A DNA stretch of 59,041 bases from Gammaproteobacteria bacterium (GTDB lineage: Bacteria; Pseudomonadota; Gammaproteobacteria; SG8-11): contig JAHECY010000014.1 in the NCBI GenBank assembly GCA_024641505.1, positions 1 to 59,041 on the forward strand, in the 5' to 3' direction. A program made the translations under genes and the position numbers. This document shows positions 8,821-16,206 of this stretch, piece by piece. The notes below the pieces were generated by a model that worked only from the letters and a program-made list of their open reading frames with translations, did not search any database and was not told where the DNA came from. Each line of letters begins with the position of its first letter. Positions within the stretch are counted from its first letter, which is position 1.

Positions 8821-11805
8821 CTATTGCAGGCTGTATGAAGTCAACTCCCAGATAATAGTGCCGGGTTGTGGGGTAATAACCGTTTCGATTTCCTTCAGTA
8901 CGCCTTTGTCAGAGACATAAATTTCGCTGGTTCCCGTGCTGGTAGTGGTGCCGTCCGTGGAATCCCATTGTGAGTCCACTTTGACGGCATTGGTGAATGT
9001 CCCGGCCGGAACCGTGACCGTCGTCGCCTTAGTCACGGCGGTGATGGTGATGGTGTCGGTCCCTGTCACATTGCCGTTAGCATCCCGGTCTTGCGCCGTG
9101 ACTTTTAAATTCACCGGCGGTGGCGGACAATAAGGCAGTGGCGGCGAGTATGTTCTTACAGTGGTGGCATCGTCGACTTCAGTCAGAAATATGGTGCCAT
9201 CCACGATCGACATTTTCGTAATAATCACATCCGATGATACGGAATTTGTGGTCTGCGTCTCGACCATTGCGCCGTCATTCTTGGTAACGGTCTCCGTGTT
9301 CGAAATGGTTATCGGGGTGCCCTCCAGGTTAGTAACGCTCGTCCATTGGTCGCCGACCTTCAGCTGCGGGCAGACTATCAGCGTGGATATGAGATTGAAG
9401 GTGGCAGTACAGGTTTTCGGGCCGTCCATCAGCACGCTACCGGTCATCGAGCAGTCGCCGGACCACCCGGCAAATTCTGAACCCGTTGACGGACTCGCGA
9501 CCAACTGATCGGTGATGCCCGCATCCACATACGCTTCGCACTGGGCATCTGCGCAATGCAAATTATAATCATCATAGACGTAGCCGGCGCCCGTACCCTG
9601 CATTTTGAGAGTCAACAGGTGCTGCAAACCCGGATTGAAGTCTACGGTCACGACTTTATTGCTCGTCATCTGCACTACGCAACCGTTTGCCGTCGGTGGC
9701 TCCGAACAGCCGCTCCAGTTAACCGTGCGATTGCCGCCACCCGGCTGCGGGGTCAGTGCAACGCGCACGTCGCGGTTGTAACGAGCCTTGCAGGTATTGA
9801 CGTTGCCGTCCTGACTGGCGCAACTCAAGGTGCCCGGCGAGCCGGTAACAGTGCCGGCATCGGAAACCTGCAAGCTGAGCTCAAAGCTGGTGGCTTTGAA
9901 CAGCGCGCTGCAGTTTTGCCGTGCGCTGACGTTAACGGTAGCCCGGCGCAGAGAATCCTCCGGCATTTCCACGCAATCGCCCGCCCAGCGATCGAAAACC
10001 GAAAATTCGTCAGGCGTGGGCGTGAGCGTCACTATGGCGTCCAACGCGTACACCTGGTTGCAGTCGATTCCGCAATTGATGCCGTTATCATCGCTGACCA
10101 CCGTGCCTTTGCCGTCGCCCCCTTTGGTAACCGTCAATGACAAGCCTTGCACCGGTCGTGCGATCGGCGCCACCGGGGGCGGGCCGGTGTTTTCTTTTAC
10201 ATATATCGGATTCGGTGCGATATATAAGTGCTTATCCGTTGCTTGGGTAAACGCCACCAATTCACCGTCGGCGCTGAGCGAAGCACCGATGCCGGAAATG
10301 GCGCTGTGGTCGGAGCGATTCTCCACGGTGGCCAACTCACCCGTGGTCACGTCCTTGACATAAACCGTGGCGTTGTCCGTGTGCGGGACATTGTCGGTAA
10401 CATAGGCCGAACCGTAGAGAAATGCGACGTAGAGGTGGGATCCGCTGCCGGCAAGAGACGGTGCAAATGCGGTATGCCCCTCGACGTTTAAAGGAATTCC
10501 GGCGCGATCGGTGCTGATCAATTGCAAGGTATGCGTATCACGATGGTAGAGATAAATGTCCGAAACATCGTTGGTGTCCAGCTCATCCAGCGGGTCGATA
10601 CTGTCGAATACGACATAATTTCCATCGAAACTGATGTCATGGGCCGGAATGCCCAGCGTCGCGTAGCTGGTCATCAACTGTTTGGTGCCCGTGGAACGAT
10701 TGTAAATCCAGGTCTGATTGCTGGCGTCGTCCTTACGATATACCACCCAGGCGCCGTCACCGCTGATGCGCGGCATCCAGCCGCTGTCCACATGAACGTT
10801 GCGCAAGCCTCCCGCGCTGCGATCTACCAGAAACACACCGGTGTTGTCGTCGGCGGTGAGGGATGCATTGGTGTAAAAAGCTATATAGTTGCCGTCATGG
10901 GATATGGTCGGGTAGGCGCTGAACTGGTCCAGTTCCAAGCCGCTGGCGGTGACGCTGATGCGCGTGGTTTGGTGACTGGCAATGTCCTTGAGGAAAATGT
11001 CGCTGACATTATTGGTGTCATTACCGGCACCCAAAAGATTGTCGGCACGGGAAGCGAATACCGCCACATCGGCAGCACCGGATACGGCACCATAGGTTAA
11101 CTCGTTGTTGCCGATATTGCCGTCACTGTCCGTGTGTAGGTTGTGGATGGCGCCGGATACCAGATCCTTGATGAAAAAATCGATACTCTTATTGTTGTCC
11201 GGTTGCGAGGTTAGGTTGCTGGACTTGGAGTGAAACGCCACCTGCCGGTTATCATTGCTGAACGTGGCGACGCCGCTGGATTCGTCACCTGGGGTGCCGT
11301 CACTGCTGGCATCAACTTGATTGAGATCATAAACAATTTTGTGCGTTATCGCGCCCACGGGTGCCAGCAACAAGGGCATATGCACCGTGCGGCCGGGCAG
11401 GACCATGTCAAGCGATTGTACATCCCGGTAAACGGCGGTATCGGGACTGCTTTCTGTAAATGCTTCTCCCAATACAAACAGTTTTATACTCGCCGGTACC
11501 TTAAAGGAGAGTTTGCCTTGTTCCAGGAGATCTGCCTGGGCCAGAATATTTTCCCGGCTATCGCTGATAGTGACAATGATGCTGGTAACGTCCGGTGGCA
11601 AGTTGCCGTCGGTGCTCGCAGTTGACCGGCTGGCCAAGTGTTGACTGGTACCGCCCAGGGCGACCGTCAAGGTGGCGGAGGCTTCCGGATCGGACGGTCC
11701 TGCACACCCGAAAAGCAACGCTGAGATCAAAAATGTCCCAAACAATAAGCAGTCAGCCGACCAGTAACGATCCGCACCAATGTACAATCTCTTATCCTTC
11801 GACAC
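8821..11805 (-). CDS. Lipoprotein with PD40-type beta-propeller and Cys-paired repeat domains
   Basis: Predicted 994-residue lipoprotein: a hydrophobic segment ends in the lipobox ALLFGCAG with C34 as the lipidated residue. The start is GTG with AGAGAGG about 6 bases upstream. Residues about 140-560 contain repeated PD40/TolB-like propeller blades (FSNDNRQVAFHSKSSN, FASRADNLLGAGND, ISHDGNYIAFYTNAS). Then come three divergent InlB/bacterial-type repeats, each with GxGTV-like turns and paired cysteines (INCGIDCNQVYA, FDRWAGDC; ADAQCEAYVDAG, FAGWSGDC). A C-terminal domain of about 130 residues begins LKVGDQWTSVTN. It is probably surface-anchored and scaffold-like. No catalytic motif is visible. 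Confidence 0.8.
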   Translation of the reverse strand: MSKDKRLYIGADRYWSADCLLFGTFLISALLFGCAGPSDPEASATLTVALGGTSQHLASRSTASTDGNLPPDVTSIIVTISDSRENILAQADLLEQGKLSFKVPASIKLFVLGEAFTESSPDTAVYRDVQSLDMVLPGRTVHMPLLLAPVGAITHKIVYDLNQVDASSDGTPGDESSGVATFSNDNRQVAFHSKSSNLTSQPDNNKSIDFFIKDLVSGAIHNLHTDSDGNIGNNELTYGAVSGAADVAVFASRADNLLGAGNDTNNVSDIFLKDIASHQTTRISVTASGLELDQFSAYPTISHDGNYIAFYTNASLTADDNTGVFLVDRSAGGLRNVHVDSGWMPRISGDGAWVVYRKDDASNQTWIYNRSTGTKQLMTSYATLGIPAHDISFDGNYVVFDSIDPLDELDTNDVSDIYLYHRDTHTLQLISTDRAGIPLNVEGHTAFAPSLAGSGSHLYVAFLYGSAYVTDNVPHTDNATVYVKDVTTGELATVENRSDHSAISGIGASLSADGELVAFTQATDKHLYIAPNPIYVKENTGPPPVAPIARPVQGLSLTVTKGGDGKGTVVSDDNGINCGIDCNQVYALDAIVTLTPTPDEFSVFDRWAGDCVEMPEDSLRRATVNVSARQNCSALFKATSFELSLQVSDAGTVTGSPGTLSCASQDGNVNTCKARYNRDVRVALTPQPGGGNRTVNWSGCSEPPTANGCVVQMTSNKVVTVDFNPGLQHLLTLKMQGTGAGYVYDDYNLHCADAQCEAYVDAGITDQLVASPSTGSEFAGWSGDCSMTGSVLMDGPKTCTATFNLISTLIVCPQLKVGDQWTSVTNLEGTPITISNTETVTKNDGAMVETQTTNSVSSDVIITKMSIVDGTIFLTEVDDATTVRTYSPPLPYCPPPPVNLKVTAQDRDANGNVTGTDTITITAVTKATTVTVPAGTFTNAVKVDSQWDSTDGTTTSTGTSEIYVSDKGVLKEIETVITPQPGTIIWELTSYSLQ

Positions 11806-12138
11806 AGCAACCTCTCTTACGTCTGCCGATATGCATCCTGTTTACATTACTTTACGTCAGCGCCTGCCCTTACCGCTGGAGACGCCAATAAAAGTAGTAT
11901 TGAGACTGCGCCAGGCGCACTTACTTTGGACTTAAATCTGCGCCGGTGTAATAAGGCATTATGTTAATAATCTGAAACCTACTGGTGCGGAATTTTCGGC
12001 GTTGACACCGCCAACCATGCCTGTTGCCGGGCGGAGCTCCGGTTCATTTAACAATTGTCGTTCAGGTCGCTTATATCGATAATTACGGATATTGCTCGGG
12101 AGTAGTTGTTGCGTGTCTGCGGAACACCGGCATTGGGC
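11806..12138. other. Intergenic leader region of the large lipoprotein gene
   Basis: A 333-base gap between two minus-strand genes. It should contain the promoter of the lipoprotein gene that starts at 11805. I see no gene, no T-tailed hairpin after the upstream flavoprotein gene and no riboswitch fold that I recognise. Confidence 0.3.
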
Positions 12139-13017
12139 TCAGGCGAACGCTTCCAGGGTCAGCGCTTGTTTCAGTTCCGCGTAGCTAAACACCGGTCCGT
12201 CTTTACACACGAATTTTTCACCGAGCTGACAATGGCCGCAATGACCCAAGCCGCAATGCATATTGCGTTCCATGCTGATATATATTGAATTATCGCCAAG
12301 CCCTTTTCCGGTAAGTATCGCGGTTGTCGCTTGCATCATGGCTTGAGGTCCACACATCAAAGCGACGGTGTTGGCGATGTCGGCTATCGGTAAATCTTCC
12401 ACCAGCGTGGTGATGAGTCCCTTGTGGTGGCGCCAACCTGCGCCGGCTTCCATTGATGTAATGCCCACTTCGGTATTGGGCGCCGACGACCAGTCTTGAT
12501 ATTGCCGGCTGAAAATATGTCCTGCGTCATGGGTTACGCCCTGCAGTATCGACAAGCGACCATAGCAGTCCCGGTTGCGCATTAATTCATCAATGGCGGC
12601 GACCACGGGCGCGATGGCAATACCTCCGGTAATTACCAGAATATCTTTTCCCTGAATTTTATTAATCGGCCATCCCTGTCCGAACGGTCCGCGTAAACCC
12701 AGGGAATCCCCTTCCTTCAAAGCTCCCAACGCGCGTGTGACCTCACCCACCGTGCGCACCGTGTGCAGATATCCCTGGGCCGTCCCGTGCCCCGACACGA
12801 TGGAGATCGGCGCTTCACCGCCGCCACAGTAAAGCATATTGAATTGCCCCGGTTGAAAACTGTAGTCAAGATTTGCAGCCGGGTTGGCAAATACCAGGTA
12901 CAGAGAGACGATGTCCTGCGCCTCCTGGACGCGCCGTGCGACAAAAACCTCATGTGGCAAGTAGGGGTCCGCGAAAATATTTTTATCGATCATTGTCTGA
13001 CTCGCTGCATAACTCAT
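12139..13017 (-). CDS. FAD/NAD(P)-binding oxidoreductase with C-terminal [2Fe-2S] site (AsrB/HydG-like)
   Basis: A 292-residue flavoprotein of the ferredoxin-NADP reductase superfamily, closest in architecture to the gamma subunit of sulfhydrogenases (HydG) and to anaerobic sulfite reductase subunit B. An N-terminal FAD barrel (PGQFNMLYCGGGEAPISI) is followed by an NAD-binding half (VITGGIAIAPVVAAIDEL and VALMCGPQAMMQ) and a C-terminal cluster CGLGHCGHCQLGEKFVC, which binds [2Fe-2S] in this family. The start at 13017 has GGAAG 7 bases upstream, and the gene overlaps the preceding one by 35 bases, implying translational coupling. I infer that it takes electrons from NAD(P)H and passes them to the iron-sulfur partner. 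No hydrogenase or sulfite reductase catalytic subunit is nearby. Confidence 0.85.
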   Translation of the reverse strand: MSYAASQTMIDKNIFADPYLPHEVFVARRVQEAQDIVSLYLVFANPAANLDYSFQPGQFNMLYCGGGEAPISIVSGHGTAQGYLHTVRTVGEVTRALGALKEGDSLGLRGPFGQGWPINKIQGKDILVITGGIAIAPVVAAIDELMRNRDCYGRLSILQGVTHDAGHIFSRQYQDWSSAPNTEVGITSMEAGAGWRHHKGLITTLVEDLPIADIANTVALMCGPQAMMQATTAILTGKGLGDNSIYISMERNMHCGLGHCGHCQLGEKFVCKDGPVFSYAELKQALTLEAFA

Positions 13018-14101
13018 GTAGTTCTTCCGTTACATCAATACCGACAGGGCACCAGGTGATGCAACGTCCGCAACCTACACAACCACTGATCACCGCGTAT
13101 TGTTCCAACCAATGCACGAATTTGTGACTGAGCCATTGCCGATAACGACTTCTTTTGTCCTTGTTAACGACATTGCCGTGAACATAGCTGTGTTGTTCGC
13201 TGAAACAGGAGTCCCATTCGCGCAGGTGTTCCGCGCCGCTGCCATCCAACGCCGGAAAATCCACCTTTTTATGGCAGAAACAAGTTGGGCATACCTGAGT
13301 GCACGTTCCGCAGGAAGTGCAACGTTCAGCGATGTGGTCCCATCGGGGATGGTATTGTTGCGCCAACAGGCCGTTGCGCAGATTTTCTGGCGAGGGAATG
13401 TCGCGTTGTTGGTCCTTTTTTGCCTGCATGATACTTTCTTCCGCGAAAGCGACATGCGCCGGACTTGCCTGTTTCAAGTCCAGGCTTTGCAGAACGCTCT
13501 TGCCGTTGTCGCTGCCGGCGCGTACCACAAAGCCATCGTGTAATTCCGTCATCGCCACATCGAAGCCATGCTCCGCTTTTGGACCGTAACCCGCTGCCAC
13601 GCAAAAACAATTCCCCGAGGCATAACTGCAATTGACCACTACCGTGAACAGGTTCGCGCGCCGCCCTTGGTATCTTGGGTCAATGTGGTTGTCATTGAGA
13701 AATACCTTATCTTGTACCAGCATCGCCTGTATGTCGCAGGGGCGTACACCAATCAACGCTTGCGCAGTCGTTGCGGGCTCCGGCTGAAAATGCAGGCGGC
13801 CATTTTCGGCTTTGTTGACCCGCCACAGGATTTCCTGCTGCTTGAACAGAAACGGCTTGATTGAAGACGGCCCATTTGACCAGGCGAAGGCGCGCTCGTC
13901 GCCGCCGGTTTTCGTCAGTTGATATTGCCCGGGACGTTGCTTGTCGCTGTATCCCCAGGGCAATTTCGCGCTGTCGCGAAGGGGGCCATAAACAATGCTG
14001 TCACCTCGTACCCCGGGCGCAATGCATTGATAGCCCCGGTCTTCGAGGACGTTAAAAAGTTGTTGTAGCGATATACGGGGTAAAAAATACTGAGTTTCCA
14101 T
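12983..14101 (-). CDS. 4Fe-4S dicluster electron-transfer protein (AsrA/HydB-like)
   Basis: A 372-residue soluble protein of the AsrA / sulfhydrogenase beta-subunit family. The N-terminal half carries the family fold with a conserved Cys stretch (NCSYASGNCFCVA). Two ferredoxin-type motifs lie in the last 130 residues: CTSCGTCTQVCPTCFC and CVGCGRCITWCPVG. The second is a full CxxCxxCxxxCP site. In relatives it relays electrons between a flavoprotein and a catalytic subunit. Here it sits between hcp and the flavoprotein gene, so I infer that it feeds the hybrid cluster protein. The ATG at 14101 has AGAAG upstream. Confidence 0.85.
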   Translation of the reverse strand: METQYFLPRISLQQLFNVLEDRGYQCIAPGVRGDSIVYGPLRDSAKLPWGYSDKQRPGQYQLTKTGGDERAFAWSNGPSSIKPFLFKQQEILWRVNKAENGRLHFQPEPATTAQALIGVRPCDIQAMLVQDKVFLNDNHIDPRYQGRRANLFTVVVNCSYASGNCFCVAAGYGPKAEHGFDVAMTELHDGFVVRAGSDNGKSVLQSLDLKQASPAHVAFAEESIMQAKKDQQRDIPSPENLRNGLLAQQYHPRWDHIAERCTSCGTCTQVCPTCFCHKKVDFPALDGSGAEHLREWDSCFSEQHSYVHGNVVNKDKRSRYRQWLSHKFVHWLEQYAVISGCVGCGRCITWCPVGIDVTEELHELCSESDNDR

Positions 14102-14136
14102 GGAAAACTTCTGGCAGAAAAATCAGGAACCGACGG

Positions 14137-14159
14137 GGCCGGCACCAGAGGTGCCGGCC
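14137..14159. repeat. Perfect 10-bp hairpin between hcp and the iron-sulfur gene
   Basis: GGCCGGCACC and its exact complement are separated by a three-base loop, in the gap of about 83 bases after the hcp stop codon. There is no T-run directly after it on the minus strand (five Ts come about 13 bases later), so it is not a classical terminator. It could stabilise the hcp message or tune expression of the two downstream genes. Confidence 0.6.
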
Positions 14160-14184
14160 GATGCAGATAAAGAGCAAGAATACG

Positions 14185-15840
14185 CTATGCGGCTTGTATC
14201 GCCGCGAGATCTTCCTCCGCCGACTTGATTGGCTTGATGTCGTAATTCTTGACCAGTACGTCCAGCACATTCGGCGTCAAAAAGGCGGGTAACGATGGCC
14301 CTAAACGTATGCCTTTGATTCCCAAATGCAGCAGGGTCAACAGCACCGCCACGGCTTTTTGCTCAAACCAGGAGATTATCATAGACAGCGGAAGTTGATT
14401 GACTTCACACTCGAAAGCGTTAGCCAGGGCAACCGCTATTTGAATCGCTGAATAAGCGTCGTTGCACTGTCCAATATCGAGTAATCTTGGAATGCCGCCG
14501 ATGTCGCCGAAATTTTGTTTGTTAAATCGATACTTGCCGCACCCCAGTGTCAATATGATGCTGTCTTGCGGTACGTTCGCGGCAAAATCCGTGAAATAAT
14601 TGCGTCCGGTTTTGGCGCCGTCGCAGCCACCGACAAGGTAAAAATGCTTGATGGCGCCGCTTTTCACGGCATCGATGACCTTGTCGGCGACGCCTAACAC
14701 GGTGTTTCGACCGAAACCAATGGTAATTGTCTGTGCATCACTCTCGTTGGTGAATCCCGGTGCCGCCTGCGCGCTATTGATAACCGCCGTGTAATCATCG
14801 TTGGGTACGTGTTTGACGCCAGGCCAGGCCACAGGGCCGGTGGTGAATATTCTTTCCTTATAGCTTGCTTTGGGCTCGATGATACAGTTACTGGTCATGA
14901 CAATGGCGCCGGGAAACGCGTCAAACTCCTGCTGCTGGTCTTGCCAGGCCCCGCCGTAATTACCCGCCAAATGAGGGTACGACTTGATCTCGGGATATGC
15001 ATGAGCCGGCAGTAGCTCGCCGTGAGTATATACCTGAATGCCTTTGCCCGCGGTTTGATCCAGTATGGTCTTCAAGTCGTGGATATCGTGACCGCTGACC
15101 AATATTGCTTTGCCGGTGATGGCGGTGGTGCGTACGGCCGTGGGTTCGGGGTGACCGAAGGTTTCCGTATGGCCGGCATCCAACAATCCCATTACCGTGA
15201 GATTGAGCTCGCCAAGTTTGAGGCTCCACGCCAACAATTCATCCAGCGCGGGATCTTTTTTCAGTAAAAAATCCAGGCACTGGTACAATGTCGCGTACAC
15301 TTCATCGGCACGTTTGCCCAGGGTTTGAGCGTGCGCGGCATATGCGGCAACGCCTTTGATGCCGAAAGTTACCAATGCAACCAAGCCAGCAATGTCTTCG
15401 TTGCTGTGCGCTCTTTGATTCATCAAGCCCACTTGGGTGCCTTGTTTGATCAGTCCGGAAATATCATTGGCGGGCTGCCAGTTGGCGGGTCCTTCCAGTT
15501 TTTCAGCGGTGGTTCCGGTCTTGACGCAGGCTTGTTCATAATCATGCTTTATGGCGTCACGCATCTTGGCGGCGGTTAACAGCCAAGCCCGCAGGTTTTC
15601 ATTGTCGAAATTAACATTGGTCAGGGTGGTAAATAAACTGGAAAGTAAAAAGTCATCGACTTCGTGGTTGACCACCCCGCAATTTCGGGCGCGAGTCGCA
15701 TATTGCGCAATACCCTTGGCGGCATATACGATCAAGTCCTGCAGGGCCGCAGCATCTCCTTTCTTGCCGCATACCCCTTCAATGGTGCATCCATCCCCCA
15801 TGGGGCTTCTTGTTGTTTGTTCGCACTGATTACAAAACAT
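14185..15840 (-). CDS. hcp: Hybrid cluster protein (hydroxylamine reductase / NO reductase)
   Basis: A 551-residue hybrid cluster protein. The start at 15840 gives the canonical N-terminus MFCNQCEQT with AGAGGG upstream; longer frames lack this match. The N-terminal cysteines C3, C6, C18 and C24 bind the proximal iron-sulfur cluster. The hybrid Fe-S-O cluster ligands lie in the C-terminal half, around GGCDGAK, LGCGKYRFNK and DIGQCNDAYSA. Family members reduce hydroxylamine in vitro, and in E. coli Hcp acts as a high-affinity NO reductase protecting against nitrosative stress. Its usual partner Hcr is absent. Instead two AsrA/AsrB-like genes follow on the same strand. The protein is probably cytoplasmic. 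Confidence 0.95.
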   Translation of the reverse strand: MFCNQCEQTTRSPMGDGCTIEGVCGKKGDAAALQDLIVYAAKGIAQYATRARNCGVVNHEVDDFLLSSLFTTLTNVNFDNENLRAWLLTAAKMRDAIKHDYEQACVKTGTTAEKLEGPANWQPANDISGLIKQGTQVGLMNQRAHSNEDIAGLVALVTFGIKGVAAYAAHAQTLGKRADEVYATLYQCLDFLLKKDPALDELLAWSLKLGELNLTVMGLLDAGHTETFGHPEPTAVRTTAITGKAILVSGHDIHDLKTILDQTAGKGIQVYTHGELLPAHAYPEIKSYPHLAGNYGGAWQDQQQEFDAFPGAIVMTSNCIIEPKASYKERIFTTGPVAWPGVKHVPNDDYTAVINSAQAAPGFTNESDAQTITIGFGRNTVLGVADKVIDAVKSGAIKHFYLVGGCDGAKTGRNYFTDFAANVPQDSIILTLGCGKYRFNKQNFGDIGGIPRLLDIGQCNDAYSAIQIAVALANAFECEVNQLPLSMIISWFEQKAVAVLLTLLHLGIKGIRLGPSLPAFLTPNVLDVLVKNYDIKPIKSAEEDLAAIQAA

Positions 15841-16206
15841 AGTGATTCCCTCTGAATAAGCCAAATAAAACCCGCGTGTCAATCCCGGTAGCAGTATGTT
15901 GACGTATGATTAGTCGGAACTTAATTTGGGAGTGCGCGCGTAAAAAAATAGACGTTTAGCCGAGTGCGCTTTGCCTGTGGTTGCCGCGAGAGGTGCTGAA
16001 GAGTGAATGTAGACTCAAGAGCTAAGGTATAGTGTCTGTTTCGTCTTCATTTTTTTGCTCTGGTGGTCGTTCCGCGTGTCAATGGAGCAAAGGCAATAAG
16101 TAGATCTTCCGGATACTGAAATATTATTATTGGAGTTTTATGTATTGGCAAGATCGTTGCAGTCGGCTCGGTCCACGTGCAACTAATCCGGGACCCGGGA
16201 TTAGGA
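15841..16206. other. Upstream region of hcp with a 12-bp direct repeat spaced 200 bp
   Basis: This 366-base gap lies between the 3' end of cbbO and the 5' end of hcp, both minus strand. CCGCGTGTCAAT occurs exactly at 15872-15883 and 16072-16083, 200 bases apart. An inverted repeat at 16183-16204 (CTAATCC, 8-base loop, GGATTAG) lies on the far side from hcp, close to the cbbO stop codon at 16207. I see no gene and no clear FNR-type palindrome. Confidence 0.5.
16183..16204. repeat. Inverted repeat just after cbbO
   Basis: CTAATCC and GGATTAG flank an 8-base GC-rich loop two bases beyond the cbbO stop codon. The position fits a transcript-end hairpin, but no T-run follows, so rho-independent termination is not supported. 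Confidence 0.4.

Noticed and set aside
15855-15885. TTGACA on the minus strand 40 bases before hcp as a -35 box
   Set aside because: The matching -10 position has only three of six consensus bases and would put the transcript start at the RBS.
16183-16204. Inverted repeat after cbbO as a rho-independent terminator
   Set aside because: No T-run follows the stem on the minus strand.
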